Shown here one piece after another: positions 18,162-28,081 of a stretch of DNA of 64,000 nucleotides. The position numbers were made by a program, and so were the translations under genes. This DNA comes from Brevibacterium album DSM 18261 (GTDB lineage: Bacteria > Actinomycetota > Actinomycetes > Actinomycetales > Brevibacteriaceae): contig NZ_AUFJ01000009.1 in NCBI RefSeq assembly GCF_000426445.1, forward strand, positions 62,001 to 126,000, in the 5' to 3' direction. Numbering within the stretch: the stretch's first letter is position 1; each line of letters begins with the position of its first letter. Under the pieces are notes generated by a model. The model worked only from the letters and a program-made list of their open reading frames with translations. It was not told the origin of the DNA and searched no databases.

Positions 18162-18797
18162 ATGCGCACCCTGTACATCGTGACCCATCCGGAGGCCTCG
18201 CACCACGTCGAGGGCCTCGTGGGCGGCTGGTACGACTCGCCCCTCACCGACCGCGGCCTCGCCCACGCACGGGCCGTCGCCAGCGCACTCCGCGCGCGGA
18301 TTCCGGACGACGCCGAGGCCGAACTCCTCTCCTCCGACCTCCTCCGCACACGGCAGACTGCCGAGGCGATCGCAGACCTGCTCGCCGTCCCCGTCCGCTG
18401 CGATCCGCGTCTGCGCGAGAAGTCGTACGGCGAGGCCGAGGGCAGGCCGCAGTCCTGGCTCGACGCCCGCTTCCTTCCGCCCCCGACCTGTGGCGGGCGC
18501 CTCCACCACGACGAGGGGATCAGCGGTGCCGAGACCCTGGCGGAGCTGGGCACCCGTGTGGGCGCGGCGGTAGACGACCTCGTCGCCCGGGAGGCCGAGC
18601 ACCAGATCGTCGTCACCCACGGAGGCGCGCTCACCTTCGCAGCCGCCGCGTTCCTCCGCCTGCCGCTGGACTCCCTCGAACACATGCGGCTGCACGGGAC
18701 ACCGGGAGGGATCACGGTCCTGACCGAGGACGACTTCTTCCGCAACCGCTCACTCATCGAGCTGAACGCGACGGAGCATCTGCACACCGGCGGTTGA
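18162..18797 (+). CDS. Histidine phosphatase family protein with THPE variant motif
   Basis: This 211-aa protein has the histidine phosphatase (phosphoglycerate-mutase-like) layout: YIVTHPEASHHVEG at the start, SSDLLRTRQTAEAIADLL near 60, and VVTHGGALTFA near 155. The first catalytic motif, usually RHGE, reads THPE here: the catalytic histidine is kept but the preceding arginine is replaced. Substrate is unknown. Starts at 18144 or 18162 are both possible. It follows the toxin by 26 nt and may be read through from it. It converges on ispE. Confidence 0.8.
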   Translation: MRTLYIVTHPEASHHVEGLVGGWYDSPLTDRGLAHARAVASALRARIPDDAEAELLSSDLLRTRQTAEAIADLLAVPVRCDPRLREKSYGEAEGRPQSWLDARFLPPPTCGGRLHHDEGISGAETLAELGTRVGAAVDDLVAREAEHQIVVTHGGALTFAAAAFLRLPLDSLEHMRLHGTPGGITVLTEDDFFRNRSLIELNATEHLHTGG

Positions 18798-18865
18798 CGG
18801 AGGCCTCCGCCGTTCGCCGCTCCGGAGGACGTGACAGACGGGAACACCCGAAGCCCTTCCCTCCC

Positions 18866-19903
18866 TCACTCCACGAGGTGCGCTCCGCGCGCGGGGCCGG
18901 TGGTGCGGACCACCTCGCGCACGCCGCGGGAGGCCTCCAGCAGCACCGCGAGTTCGAGTGCATGCGTGGCGTTCTGGGCGAGGAACCCCACCGTGGGGCC
19001 GGAGCCGGAGAGCAGCACCGCGAGCGCACCGGCCCGCTCGCCCTGCTCCATCACATGCGCCACGTCCGGAAGCAGGGTCACCGCGGCCTGGGTCATGTCG
19101 TTGTGCACCGCGGCGGCGAGGTCCTCGACGCTGCCCGAGGCGAGCGCGGCGAGCACGGCGGTGGGCTCGGCCAGGCGCAGCTGCCGGAAGCCATCCGTGC
19201 CCGAGGCGCCCGCACCGGCAGCCGCACCACCCTCGCCGGCGGCCCTGCCGCCCGCAGCCGTCCCCCGCTCCGCCCGCAGCTCATCGAGCCTGCGGTAGAC
19301 GAGGGGCGTGGAAAGCGCGCCGGTCGAGGTCGCGAGCACCCAGTGCTGCGTGCCCTGCGCGAGCACCGGCGTGAGCTGGTCGCCCCGCCCCCGCCCCAGG
19401 GCCACTCCCCCGCGCAGGGCGAAGGGCACGTCCGCGCCCAGCGTCGCGGCGATCTCGTGCAGCGCGCCCCTGTCATCGAAGCCGGCCAGCGCGGCCGCCG
19501 CACGCAGCGCCGCCGCCGCATCCGCCGAGCCCCCGCCCATCCCTCCGGCCACGGGCACCTGCTTGTCGATCGTGAGGGCCACCCGCGCATCCCAACCGGT
19601 CCGCTCCCGGAACGCCTGCACCGCGGCGAGCGCGAGGTTGCTGCCGTCGAGGGGAACCTCGGCGTGCGCGTACCGGCCGGTGAGGGCGACGCTGTCCTCG
19701 GCGGCCTCCGTGAGCGTGACGGTCTCCGCGCAGCCCAGCGCGGCGAAGACGGTCACGAGCTGGTGGTAGCCGTCCGCGCCCGCGTCCCCCACCCCCAGGT
19801 GGAGGTTGATCTTGCCGTGAGCGCGTGCGGTCGCCGACCGCGCTCCCCCGTGTGCCGTGCGCCCGGTGCGGTCAGCGCCCGGCCTGATCGCGGAGACCGT
19901 CAC
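18866..19903 (-). CDS. ispE: 4-diphosphocytidyl-2-C-methyl-D-erythritol kinase
   Basis: This 345-aa GHMP kinase phosphorylates CDP-ME in the non-mevalonate isoprenoid pathway. It shows [11 protein letters not shown] with Lys31, the ATP loop [17 protein letters not shown] at 117-133, the catalytic Asp158 in GADVPF, and the C-terminal [10 protein letters not shown]. An Ala/Gly insert of about 25 residues lies at 213-237. The start overlaps the ksgA stop by 4 nt, the standard actinobacterial ksgA-ispE pairing. Confidence 0.95.
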   Translation of the reverse strand: MTVSAIRPGADRTGRTAHGGARSATARAHGKINLHLGVGDAGADGYHQLVTVFAALGCAETVTLTEAAEDSVALTGRYAHAEVPLDGSNLALAAVQAFRERTGWDARVALTIDKQVPVAGGMGGGSADAAAALRAAAALAGFDDRGALHEIAATLGADVPFALRGGVALGRGRGDQLTPVLAQGTQHWVLATSTGALSTPLVYRRLDELRAERGTAAGGRAAGEGGAAAGAGASGTDGFRQLRLAEPTAVLAALASGSVEDLAAAVHNDMTQAAVTLLPDVAHVMEQGERAGALAVLLSGSGPTVGFLAQNATHALELAVLLEASRGVREVVRTTGPARGAHLVE

Positions 19904-20877
19904 TGCGAATCGGCCTCCGTCGTGTTCGCGACCGCACCCGGGGAGTTCTCACCGGAACGGCGCCTGCCGGCAGCGCCGCCTTCAGCCTCACCCTCCGCAT
20001 CAAGCTCCGCACGTGCCTCGGCGATGCGCGCGAACTCCTCCACGCCCAGCACCTCGCCGCGCGCCCGCGGGTCGATGCCCGCACGGCTGAGCACCGCCTC
20101 GGCGGCCGCCCCGGAGCCGGCCCAGCCGGTCAGCGCCGCGCGCAGGGTCTTGCGGCGCTGGGCGAAGGCCGCGTCGACCACCGCGAACACGGCCGCGCGG
20201 TCGCCCTCCCGCGGAGTCTCCCGCCGGGTGATCCGCACGAGGCCGGAATCGATGTTGGGCGCCGGCCAGAACACGTTCTTCCCGATGTCCCCGGCCCTCT
20301 CCACCGTCCCATACCACTGCGCCTTCACACTGGGCACTCCGTAGGTGCGGGAGCCGGGGCCGGCAGCCAGTCTGTCCGCGACCTCGGCCTGGACCATCAC
20401 CAGCACCTGCGTGATCTGCGGGAACGTCGCGAGGAAGTGGAGGAGGACAGGAACGGCAACGTTGTACGGGAGGTTCGCCACGAGAGCGGTGGGCACGCCG
20501 AGCTCCTGCGGCAGCTCTCCGACCCTGAGCGCGTCCTCGTGGACGAGGGCGAAGGGCACGGGCGCGCCTGCCTCCGCTGCGGCGGCGAACCTGTCGGCTG
20601 CGAACTGCTCCACCGTCGCCGGGAGGCGAGAGGCCAGCAGGCCGTCGATCTCGACCGCCACGACCCGGTGCCCGGCATCGAGGAGCCCGAGCGTGAGCGA
20701 GCCCAGCCCCGGGCCGATCTCCACGACGGTGCTCGCCGGCGGCAGGTGCGCCGCATCCACGATCATGCGGACGGTGTTGGGGTCGATGACGAAGTTCTGT
20801 CCGCGCTGCTTGGTGGGACGGAGGTCCAGGGCATCGGCGAGGACGCGGACGTCGCGCGCGGTGAGCAGAGTCGTCAT
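19900..20877 (-). CDS. ksgA: 16S rRNA dimethyladenosine transferase
   Basis: This 325-aa protein dimethylates the two adjacent adenosines near the 3' end of 16S rRNA. It shows GQNFVID near 26; SAM motif [19 protein letters not shown] at 53-70; VVAVEID; and the catalytic NLPYN. The C-terminal helical domain ends in a low-complexity tail of about 35 residues. The leaderless -10 TAGTGT sits 7 nt upstream. It is divergent from the methyltransferase gene at 20944. Confidence 0.95.
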   Translation of the reverse strand: MTTLLTARDVRVLADALDLRPTKQRGQNFVIDPNTVRMIVDAAHLPPASTVVEIGPGLGSLTLGLLDAGHRVVAVEIDGLLASRLPATVEQFAADRFAAAAEAGAPVPFALVHEDALRVGELPQELGVPTALVANLPYNVAVPVLLHFLATFPQITQVLVMVQAEVADRLAAGPGSRTYGVPSVKAQWYGTVERAGDIGKNVFWPAPNIDSGLVRITRRETPREGDRAAVFAVVDAAFAQRRKTLRAALTGWAGSGAAAEAVLSRAGIDPRARGEVLGVEEFARIAEARAELDAEGEAEGGAAGRRRSGENSPGAVANTTEADSQ

Positions 20878-20884
20878 GGCACTC

Positions 20885-20890
20885 ACACTA
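20885..20890 (-). promoter_or_regulatory. -10 element (TAGTGT), leaderless ksgA
   Basis: On the minus strand TAGTGT lies 7 nt before the ksgA ATG with no ribosome site between. Confidence 0.5.
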
Positions 20891-20930
20891 GTGGACGGGC
20901 GGACGTGCCCGAGGAGACCCGACGCGCCGC

Positions 20931-20936
20931 TAGGCT
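20931..20936 (+). promoter_or_regulatory. -10 element (TAGGCT), leaderless methyltransferase gene
   Basis: TAGGCT lies 7 nt before ATG 20944. It forms a back-to-back pair with the ksgA -10 within a 66-bp gap. Confidence 0.5.
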
Positions 20937-20943
20937 GGCCCGC

Positions 20944-22155
20944 ATGGATGAGGCCACACTCGCGCAGCTGCTCGACCCGGACGCCCTGACGCTGCTCGAC
21001 GGCATCGAGTACAGCCCGGCTGCGGAGCTCGCACTGGCCGGACGCCTGCGCCGGGACGGGGTGAGCCCCGAGCTCGCGCGCGAACTCCTCGCGCAGGCGC
21101 AGCTGAGGCAGGAGGCCGAGGCGAAGTTCGGCCCTTTCGCAGACCGGATGCTCTTCACCCGCGACGGGCTGGCGCAGGCCACGCGGCTCTCCGTCGCCGC
21201 GCACCATGCCCGCAGGCTGCTGGCCGCCGAGCCCGCACTCATCGGCGATCTGGGCTGCGGCCTCGGCGGGGACACGATGGCTCTCGGCGGCCTGGGCGGC
21301 ACGGTCCTCGCCGTCGACGCGGACCCCGTCACGGCGGCACTGGCCGCCTACAACCTCCGTTCCCTCGACACTGTGACGGTCGAACAGGGCACCGCCGAGG
21401 CCCAGGACCTCTCCCGCTTCGACGTGCTCTGGCTCGATCCCGCCCGCCGGACCGGTGACGGGCGTACGAGCGCTGCCCGCCGCCTCACGGACCCCGAGTC
21501 CTTCTCTCCCTCGCTCACCTGGGCCTTCTCCACGGCCGAGGCGGTCGACGGGGTGGGGGTGAAGCTCGGACCCGCGCTCGACCACGAGCTCGTCCCGGCC
21601 GGCTGGGAGGCGCAGTGGGTGTCCGAGTCCGGAGACGTCGTCGAGGTCGCGCTGTTCCACGGCAGCGTGCGCCGGCGGCCCGGCCGGAACGCCCTCGTGC
21701 TGGGCCGGGGCTCCGCACTCGAGGTCCACGAATCGCAGGTGCCCGCGGACGACGAGGACGGCATCGGCGAACTGGGCGACTACCTCTTCGAGCCCGACGG
21801 CGCGATCGTGCGCGCGGGGCTCGTGACCGCGCTCTGCGAACCCCTCGGCATGCGCCGCGTGAGCGAGCGGATCGCCTACCTCACCGGCGATGCGCTGCCG
21901 ACGGGCACCGCGGCGAACGCCGTGCGCGCCTACGAGATCGTCGACGTCCTGCCGGCCGGGATCAAGCAGCTGCGCCGGGCGCTCGTGCAGCGCGGGATCG
22001 GGAAGGTCGTCATCAAGAAGCGCGGAGCGGACATCGTGCCCGATCAGGTCCGGCGCCAGCTCAAGCTCCCCGGCGGCGAGAGCGCCACCCTCGTCTTCAC
22101 CCGGCTGGGCGAGGACCACGTGGTGCTCCTGACCCAGCCCGTGTCGCTGGAGTGA
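20944..22155 (+). CDS. Class I SAM-dependent methyltransferase with THUMP-like domain
   Basis: This 403-aa protein is helical at the N-terminus, then has the SAM-binding motif [13 protein letters not shown] (about 100-112) and [18 protein letters not shown]. The motif LWLDPARRT in place of the usual NPP, and [14 protein letters not shown], are typical of the actinobacterial THUMP-like methyltransferase family, which is thought to act on RNA or DNA. A C-terminal domain of about 100 residues contains [20 protein letters not shown]. Function is unproven. It is divergent from ksgA, which fits a role in RNA modification. Confidence 0.85.
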   Translation: MDEATLAQLLDPDALTLLDGIEYSPAAELALAGRLRRDGVSPELARELLAQAQLRQEAEAKFGPFADRMLFTRDGLAQATRLSVAAHHARRLLAAEPALIGDLGCGLGGDTMALGGLGGTVLAVDADPVTAALAAYNLRSLDTVTVEQGTAEAQDLSRFDVLWLDPARRTGDGRTSAARRLTDPESFSPSLTWAFSTAEAVDGVGVKLGPALDHELVPAGWEAQWVSESGDVVEVALFHGSVRRRPGRNALVLGRGSALEVHESQVPADDEDGIGELGDYLFEPDGAIVRAGLVTALCEPLGMRRVSERIAYLTGDALPTGTAANAVRAYEIVDVLPAGIKQLRRALVQRGIGKVVIKKRGADIVPDQVRRQLKLPGGESATLVFTRLGEDHVVLLTQPVSLE

Positions 22156-22168
22156 GCGCTGTTGAGTG

Positions 22169-22228
22169 CCACCCCTCGTGCCGCTGGACGCCCAGGTATG
22201 ACTGGGCGTCCAGCGGCACAAGGGGTGG
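22169..22228. repeat. Long hairpin, ACGCCCAG family copy 1
   Basis: Arms of 27 nt (22169-22195 and 22202-22228) pair with one mismatch around a 6-nt loop. The inner end is CTGGACGCCCAG facing CTGGGCGTCCAG. It lies between two + strand genes and probably terminates the methyltransferase transcript. Related copies are at 33106 and 60511. Confidence 0.8.
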
Positions 22229-22296
22229 GTGAGTGCACGCGCGGCCGAGGGAGATCCGCGATACTCATCAGGCAGCCGCATCGTAAGGAGACACCC

Positions 22297-23331
22297 ATGA
22301 CACAGGCGTCCTCGTCCCAGTCCCCCAACACCGACCCTGCGCACGGCACCGGCCCTGCGCACGGCACCTCACCGCCGGCCGGCCGGGAGCCCGCCCGCGA
22401 GGACTCCGCGCGCGAGGCGGTGCTCATCACCGTCGAGGAGCTCACCCGCCTGCTCGCCGCCGCAGAGGCCGGCACACAGGAGCCCCCGGTGCTCCTCGAC
22501 GTCCGCTGGACGCTCATGCACCCGGACGGACGGGAGGACTTCGCGGCCGGCCATCTCCCCGGCGCCCGCTATGTGCCGCTCGACGAGGAGCTGTCCGACC
22601 ATTCCTCCTCCGATCCCGCGCGCGGCAGGCACCCGCTGCCTTCCGCCGAGGCGTTCGAGGCGACGGCGAACAGGTGGGGTGTGCGCTCGGGCAGTGCCGC
22701 CGATCCCGGCACACCCGTCATCGTGTACGACGACGCCTCCGGTCAGGCCGCCGCGCGCGCCTGGTGGCTGCTGCGCTGGGCGGGCCATGAGAACGTCCGG
22801 GTGCTCGACGGCGGCTGGCCCGCCTGGCGGGACGCCGGCCTGCCGATGGAGACAGGAGCAGGCGCGGACGGTCCAGACACTCTCGCGAACGCCGATGCGG
22901 CCGCCGCACACGCCGGCTTCACCATCCGGCCGGGCTCCATGCCGGTCCTCTCCGCGGACGAGGCCGCCGCCCTCGCACAGGCGCCCTCCGGACTGCTGCT
23001 CGACGCCCGCGCGCCCGAGCGCTATCAGGGCCTCACCGAGCCCCTCGACCCCGTCGCCGGTCACATCCCGGGGGCGCACAATGCGCCCGCAGGACAGAAC
23101 TCCGCGGACGGACGGCTGCGCAGCACCGGCGACCTCCGCGCGCACTACCGCGCACTCGGCGCCCTGGACGACGGCACCTCGGTGGGCGCGTACTGCGGCT
23201 CCGGCGTCTCCGCCTCCCACACCGTCCTCGCACTCGCGAGCCTGGGCGTGGAGGCCGCGCTCTTCCCCGGCAGCTGGTCCGCGTGGTCGAACGATCCCGC
23301 CCGTCCCGTCGCCACGGGTGAGGAAGGCTGA
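22297..23331 (+). CDS. Sulfurtransferase (thiosulfate/3-mercaptopyruvate type)
   Basis: This 344-aa protein has two rhodanese domains. The N-terminal domain (about 45-185) lacks a catalytic cysteine and contains [20 protein letters not shown]. The C-terminal domain has the active-site loop YCGSGVSAS with Cys300. A CGSGV loop is typical of the thiosulfate:cyanide / mercaptopyruvate group. The first 45 residues are disordered, with repeated AHGTGP. TAAGGAG precedes ATG 22297. Confidence 0.9.
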   Translation: MTQASSSQSPNTDPAHGTGPAHGTSPPAGREPAREDSAREAVLITVEELTRLLAAAEAGTQEPPVLLDVRWTLMHPDGREDFAAGHLPGARYVPLDEELSDHSSSDPARGRHPLPSAEAFEATANRWGVRSGSAADPGTPVIVYDDASGQAAARAWWLLRWAGHENVRVLDGGWPAWRDAGLPMETGAGADGPDTLANADAAAAHAGFTIRPGSMPVLSADEAAALAQAPSGLLLDARAPERYQGLTEPLDPVAGHIPGAHNAPAGQNSADGRLRSTGDLRAHYRALGALDDGTSVGAYCGSGVSASHTVLALASLGVEAALFPGSWSAWSNDPARPVATGEEG

Positions 23332-23352
23332 GACGACCTCCAGCTCCATCCA

Positions 23353-23411
23353 CCGGGTGAGCGGTCGCTGTCGGTTCGAGCGCCGTAAACCGACAGGAAC
23401 CGCCCACCCGG
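23353..23411. repeat. Long hairpin, TGTCGGT family copy 2
   Basis: Arms of 24 nt (23353-23376 and 23388-23411) pair with three mismatches. The left arm carries CGCTG as in copy 1, the right arm CAGGAAC as in copy 3, as if it were a hybrid. It lies between the convergent sulfurtransferase and MFS genes. Confidence 0.8.
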
Positions 23412-23422
23412 AAGGGTGGGGC

Positions 23423-24769
23423 TCAGCTGTGCTCCCCGGCGGTGCGCGACCTCCTCAGCTCGATCCGCGGTGCCTCGATCCCCGGAGCGCGGAGGAGGAA
23501 GGTCAGGAACAGACCCACGAGATAGATCGCGGCCAGCACCCACACGACCGGGGCCACACCCAGCAGGGGCACGAGGGCCGCGATCGCCGGTCCGATGAAA
23601 TTCGACAGACCCGCGCCCAGGTTCAGCACCGCCACCGCTGCCGCCTTGTTGTGCGGCGCCAGCAGGGGCACCACTGCCGAGAGCGGCACGTACATGCCGA
23701 GGGCGAGCCCGTACACGATGCCCAGGACGAGCACGACGGGATAGTTCGCGCCGAGCCCCTGGGGCACGTAGTAGAAGCCGAGGACGGTGAGCGCGGTCGC
23801 GAGGCCGCCGCCCCAGGCGATGACATTGAGCCGACCGAAGCGATCGGAAGCGTACCCGGAGACGAGATTGGCCAGCACGTTCGCGAACAGCATGGTGCCC
23901 CAGATGGAGGACCACTGCGCCTGGGAGAAGCCGATGGTGCCGACCATGTAGACGTTGAGGAACACCGCGAAGGAGTAGTACGACATCGTGTTGATCATGC
24001 GCAGAGCTCCGCCGAGGGCGACCTTGGGCTTCTGCACCATGATCGTCACGCTCGTGACCAGCCCCCGCACGGTCTGCTCGCGGGTCATCCGGTATGCGCC
24101 CGGACGTGCGCGGATCAGCACCGCGACCATGAGCGTGGCGAGGACCACGAACACCAGCGAGGACCACAGGGTGCCGAGCGCACCCCACGGCTCGACCACG
24201 AGCGCCACGAAGTATCCGCTGATGACCCCGAGTCCCATGGCGTTGAAGAACCAGTACCAGCCCACCGCCTTGCCCATCACCCGGGCAGGTGTCTCCATCG
24301 TCACCCAGACGAGGAAGCCGTAGGCGAAGAACGGATAGCCGATGGCCCTGACGGAGTAGGCCGTGAGCATGACGGCATAGTCCTCCCGCATGACGCCCCA
24401 CAGCAGGAAGACCACCTGGAAGACGACCCAGATGATCCCGCCCGTGAGCATGACGCGCCGCGGACCCCAGGACTCCGCGAGCGCACCGGCCAGCCACGCC
24501 GACACCGCGACCACGATGCCGTAGGCGGTGAAGATCAGAGCCACCCGGCCCCCGCCGAATCCCATGTCGGTGAGGTGATTCGACAGGAAGCTCAGCTCGA
24601 TGCCGTCGCCCACCATGAACAGCATGAGCGCGAGGAACCCCCAGGCCAGGGTACGGGAGATGCCTTGGCTGTCCAGGATGCGGCCGAGTGTGCGGCCTCG
24701 CGGACGGGCGGGCGGTGCGGGGACGACAGGGTCTGTCGGCGTCGCGCACGCAGCAGGGTCTGCGGACAT
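23423..24769 (-). CDS. MFS transporter, RbtT/DalT/CsbX type
   Basis: This 448-aa twelve-helix transporter begins with ILDSQGISRTLAWGF and LMLFMVGDGIELSFLSNHL, then ALIFTAYGIVVAVSAWLAGA and SWGPRRVM. That pattern is close to the ribitol/arabinitol-type family (RbtT/DalT/CsbX), so a sugar alcohol or related polyol is the likely substrate. AGGAGG precedes ATG 24769. It lies downstream of nagZ on the same strand but is separated by a hairpin and a tandem repeat, so it probably has its own promoter. Confidence 0.85.
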   Translation of the reverse strand: MSADPAACATPTDPVVPAPPARPRGRTLGRILDSQGISRTLAWGFLALMLFMVGDGIELSFLSNHLTDMGFGGGRVALIFTAYGIVVAVSAWLAGALAESWGPRRVMLTGGIIWVVFQVVFLLWGVMREDYAVMLTAYSVRAIGYPFFAYGFLVWVTMETPARVMGKAVGWYWFFNAMGLGVISGYFVALVVEPWGALGTLWSSLVFVVLATLMVAVLIRARPGAYRMTREQTVRGLVTSVTIMVQKPKVALGGALRMINTMSYYSFAVFLNVYMVGTIGFSQAQWSSIWGTMLFANVLANLVSGYASDRFGRLNVIAWGGGLATALTVLGFYYVPQGLGANYPVVLVLGIVYGLALGMYVPLSAVVPLLAPHNKAAAVAVLNLGAGLSNFIGPAIAALVPLLGVAPVVWVLAAIYLVGLFLTFLLRAPGIEAPRIELRRSRTAGEHS

Positions 24770-24887
24770 GGGCTCCTCCTCGGGCTGCGCGGGCATCGGG
24801 GCCGCACAGCGGAATGCGGGAATGTGCGCGTCCCCGGAAGGGCGCCCGCCCATCGTGCGCGGAGGATGCCCTGCGCTCCCGGCCCGT

Positions 24888-24947
24888 CGTCACACGGCGC
24901 TGTCCACCGTCACACGGCGCCGCCCAGTGTCACACAGCGCCGCTTGC
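24888..24947. repeat. Three tandem 20-bp repeats upstream of the MFS gene
   Basis: The unit GTCACACGGCGCYGYCCASY recurs three times head to tail with exact 20-bp period; copy 3 is more diverged (GTCACACAGCGCC core). It lies about 120-180 bp before the MFS start. A regulator-binding array with two-helical-turn spacing or a minisatellite are both possible. Confidence 0.75.
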
Positions 24948-24963
24948 CGCCATCCGCCATCCA

Positions 24964-25022
24964 CCGGGTGAGCGGTTCCTGTCGGTCTGCGGCGCTCGAA
25001 CCGACAGGAACCGCTCACTCGG
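24964..25022. repeat. Long hairpin, TGTCGGT family copy 3
   Basis: Arms of 23 nt (24964-24986 and 25000-25022) pair with one G-A mismatch. The core is GTGAGCGGTTCCTGTCGGT, so the G-C pair of copy 1 (TTGCTG) is swapped to C-G (TTCCTG) in both arms. It lies 17 bp past the nagZ stop and probably terminates it. Confidence 0.85.
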
Positions 25023-25039
25023 CGGAACGGGAGGAAACC

Positions 25040-26671
25040 TCAGCCGCAGGAGGGCGCGTCCTCGAACCCTCCGACGGGCACCGTGCCCCGCGCCGTGAGC
25101 TCGCCCGCGAGGTACTTCGCGGCGGCCGCGAGGGCGTGCGGATTGTCGTCGTAGACAGCGAGCACGGTCTCGGCGTCCGCCCCGCTCAGCTGCCACGGGC
25201 CTCCCGTGCCGATCACCGCATCGGCGGGGGTGCCGGCATCGAGGCTCACCGTCGTCCCGCCCGTTGACTCCCCCGAGGCGACCTCGAGCTCCGCCTTCTC
25301 CGCGGCCTCGGCGAATGCCTCCCGCTGCGCCTCCTCGCCGCCCACCAGGCGGATCGACCCGACCGGCTCCGGGATCTCGCACTCACCGGCCAGCACCGTG
25401 AGCGAGGCGTCCGCGAGCGCCGTGAACGCCTCGTCCGCGGCGGCCTCGTCCGGCGCCGAGACCTGTGCCGCCTCCGCCGCCCGGTGCTGCCACAGCTGCA
25501 TCGCGACGACGCGCTCGGAGGCCTCGGTCAGGCGCTCACGCTCGAGCTCCCCGGACTCCAGTGCGGCCGAGAGCGCGGCCACGGCCTCGCCGGAGTCCTC
25601 CGGCATGAGCGCGAGATCGGCTCCGGCCCGGATCGCCTTGACCGTCTCCTGTCCCGGCGCCTCGCTGACCGCTCCCATGTTGAGCGCGTCCGTGACGGCC
25701 ACACCGTCATATCCCACGTCCTCGCGCAGGGACTCGTAGACGTCCGGGTTGAGCGTCGCGGGCAGCTCCTCGGCACCGGGCAGGCCGATGTGGCCGACGA
25801 GCATCATGGGCACATTCGCCTCGGCGGCGGCGCGGAAGGGCGCGTAGCTGCTCTCCGCGAGCTCCTCGAGGCTCTCCTCCGAGACCGGCAGCGATTCGTG
25901 GGAGTCCACCGTGAGCGCCCCGTGCCCGGGGAAGTGCTTCGCCGAGGAGGCCACGCCCGCCGCGGTGTAGCCCTCGATCGCCGCCGTCGCGACGGAGGAC
26001 ACGAGCTCCTGCTCGGAGCCCGGCGAGCGGACGTTGATGGTGGGGTCCGCGCTGCCCACCGTGACATCGGCGACAGGGGCGAAGTCGATGGTGAAGCCCA
26101 GATTCCGCACATCCGTGCCCTGCGCGGTGACGGCGTCTGCGGTGATCCGCTCGTCGTCCGCGGCGCCCGCGGCCATGAGCGGCGGGAACTCGACGGCGGC
26201 GTCGTTGAGCCGGGCGACGGGACCGCCCTCCTGATCCACGCCGATCGCCACGGGCCAGCCGCGCTCGCCGATCGCCCCGGCCAGGGTGTCCGTGATGCCG
26301 GAGACCTCCTCCGGTCCCGCGCCCTCGGGCAGGTTGTAGCCCATGACGATGGCGCCGGCGAGGTGCCTCTCGCGGATCGCGTCCGCCGCGGCCTGAACGT
26401 CCGTACCGCGGTAGGTCATCATGACGACGCTGCCCACGAGCTCCTCGTCGCTCATGCCCGCGACGATCTCCGCGGCCGCCTCCCTGTCCTCCTCGGACAC
26501 CCCCTCGGCGGGGTCCGGCGCGCCCTCGACGGAGGCCGGGGGCGAGGCCGGTGCCACAGACTCGGAAGCGACCTCGGTGCCTGCTCCCCCGACCTCCTCG
26601 TCCGCGGAGCCGGAGCACCCTGCGAGCACGAGACCGGCGGACAGGACGAGGGCACTCAGGCGTCTGCGCAT
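25040..26671 (-). CDS. nagZ: Glycoside hydrolase family 3 beta-N-acetylglucosaminidase lipoprotein
   Basis: This 543-aa lipoprotein has a signal peptide ending LVLAGC (Cys19), then a disordered Ser/Pro/Glu linker to about residue 70. The GH3 TIM-barrel contains the NagZ loop KHFPGHGALTVDSHESLP and the nucleophile Asp in VTDALNMGAV. It should trim N-acetylglucosamine from cell-wall fragments or glycans outside the membrane. A second domain of about 170 residues follows. The ATG at 26671 is preferred over 26680 because the -10 TAGCAT lies 7 nt upstream and it gives a cleaner n-region (MRRR). Confidence 0.9.
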   Translation of the reverse strand: MRRRLSALVLSAGLVLAGCSGSADEEVGGAGTEVASESVAPASPPASVEGAPDPAEGVSEEDREAAAEIVAGMSDEELVGSVVMMTYRGTDVQAAADAIRERHLAGAIVMGYNLPEGAGPEEVSGITDTLAGAIGERGWPVAIGVDQEGGPVARLNDAAVEFPPLMAAGAADDERITADAVTAQGTDVRNLGFTIDFAPVADVTVGSADPTINVRSPGSEQELVSSVATAAIEGYTAAGVASSAKHFPGHGALTVDSHESLPVSEESLEELAESSYAPFRAAAEANVPMMLVGHIGLPGAEELPATLNPDVYESLREDVGYDGVAVTDALNMGAVSEAPGQETVKAIRAGADLALMPEDSGEAVAALSAALESGELERERLTEASERVVAMQLWQHRAAEAAQVSAPDEAAADEAFTALADASLTVLAGECEIPEPVGSIRLVGGEEAQREAFAEAAEKAELEVASGESTGGTTVSLDAGTPADAVIGTGGPWQLSGADAETVLAVYDDNPHALAAAAKYLAGELTARGTVPVGGFEDAPSCG

Positions 26672-26678
26672 GCCGTCC

Positions 26679-26684
26679 ATGCTA
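26679..26684 (-). promoter_or_regulatory. -10 element (TAGCAT), leaderless nagZ
   Basis: TAGCAT on the minus strand ends 7 nt before ATG 26671. It decides between two in-frame ATGs; the upstream ATG at 26680 would lie inside the -10. Confidence 0.5.
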
Positions 26685-26822
26685 ACTGCGCAGACGCCGC
26701 CCCAGACCACGATGCGCCGCAACGAGGCCGCAGCACCACGCGCTGCAGTGTCCCCGCACGGGCGATGCGCGCCCCGGGTGGCGGACGACGACACGAGACG
26801 GTGCCATGACCCGTCCCCCGCA

Positions 26823-28052
26823 TCACATTCTGGCCCGCACCAGGAGCCTGGGGGCGAGCGCGAGCGCCACGACGAGGCACACGACGGCGGTGATCCCGAG
26901 CCCCACCGTGAAGCTCGTGCCCGCAGCGATGAAGCCCACGAGGAGCGCGCCGAGGCCGGTGCCGCAGTCGAAGCCGATGTTCCACACCATGCTCGCAGCA
27001 TCCCGGTGACGGGGTCCTGCCACCGCGAATGCCTCGACGAGCGTGACGTTCTGCAGGCTGCCGTAGGCGACTCCGGTGAGCGCCATGCCGCCGATGAGCC
27101 CCGCCCCGCTCTCCGCGGACACCGCCCAGGCGCACAGCGCCAGCCCCAGCGCGCCGATGAGCGACAGCGGCGCGGGGAACACCCGGTGGCCGAACCGGTC
27201 CGCGAGGCCGCCCACGAGCCAGCGGGTCGCCGCCGCCGTGAGCGTGAAGAGGAACAGGCCCGCCACGGAGGCCTGGGCCAGGCCGGGGAACTGCGGGGCG
27301 AATGTGAGCAGGGCGCCGCCCGGCGTCGTGATCGAGAGCAGCACGAGCGAGGGAACCACGAGGCCGGCCCAGGGGCGCGCCGAGGCGAGAGCGGCCTCGG
27401 TGCCCGTCTGCGCCTCGGGAGCCTCCCCGGCCTCGACCCGATCGATGCGCGTCCCCAGCAGCAGCCCGGGCACCGCGGCGGCGATCGGGGCCGCGCCCAG
27501 GACGAACACGGTGAGGAAGCCGAGGTGTTCGGCGATCCACACCGAACTGGGAACCAGGATGAGCTGCGGCAGCGCGATGGAGAGCCCGTACAGGCCGATG
27601 GCCTTGCCGCGGCGGGCCGGTTCCACGAGGAAGGCCGTGGCCGAGGAGCCGCACACCGTGAGCACCGCGAAGCCGGCACCGCGGACGGCGGAGAGGACGA
27701 GGATCCACAGCAGGTCGTCGGTGAGGAGGAGGAAGAGGGAGGGCGCGCCCAGGAGCACCGTGCCGATCACGAGGGTGGTGCGCCAGCCCAGGCGGGCGAG
27801 CGCCCAGGGCACGGCGGTCTGGAACGCCACGGTCGCGGCCATCATGACGGCGTTGACCATGCCGGCGCCCGCCTCGTCGGCACCGCCGCGCACCGCCCAC
27901 AGCGGTGCGGTCGAGAGCATCGCGCTGTAGCCTGCGAAGCCCAGCATGGACAGGGCCATGAGCGCGCGGATGCCGGGAATGCGGATGACCCGCCGCTCGG
28001 GCTCGTCGTGCCGGCGCCCATGCTCCTCGTGCGGCCGCTCCTCGTGCGTCAT
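26823..28052 (-). CDS. MFS transporter, DHA1-like
   Basis: This 409-aa protein has about twelve helices, a charged His/Glu/Arg-rich N-terminal tail, and MFS features LARLGWRTTLVIGTVLLG and GLADRFGHRVFPA in the two loop-2/loop-8 positions. Polar substrates or drugs are possible; there is no closer family clue. GGGAGG lies 9 nt before ATG 28052. The 254-bp divergent gap upstream carries short direct repeats. Confidence 0.8.
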   Translation of the reverse strand: MTHEERPHEEHGRRHDEPERRVIRIPGIRALMALSMLGFAGYSAMLSTAPLWAVRGGADEAGAGMVNAVMMAATVAFQTAVPWALARLGWRTTLVIGTVLLGAPSLFLLLTDDLLWILVLSAVRGAGFAVLTVCGSSATAFLVEPARRGKAIGLYGLSIALPQLILVPSSVWIAEHLGFLTVFVLGAAPIAAAVPGLLLGTRIDRVEAGEAPEAQTGTEAALASARPWAGLVVPSLVLLSITTPGGALLTFAPQFPGLAQASVAGLFLFTLTAAATRWLVGGLADRFGHRVFPAPLSLIGALGLALCAWAVSAESGAGLIGGMALTGVAYGSLQNVTLVEAFAVAGPRHRDAASMVWNIGFDCGTGLGALLVGFIAAGTSFTVGLGITAVVCLVVALALAPRLLVRARM

Positions 28053-28081
28053 GTGCGGTGTGCCTCCCGGATCGTGCGCTG

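Noticed and set aside
24888..24947. Possible CRISPR array
   Set aside because: The 20-bp units are head to tail with no unique spacers between them, and no cas gene is nearby. The same reasoning excludes 60421-60498 and 52167-52262.
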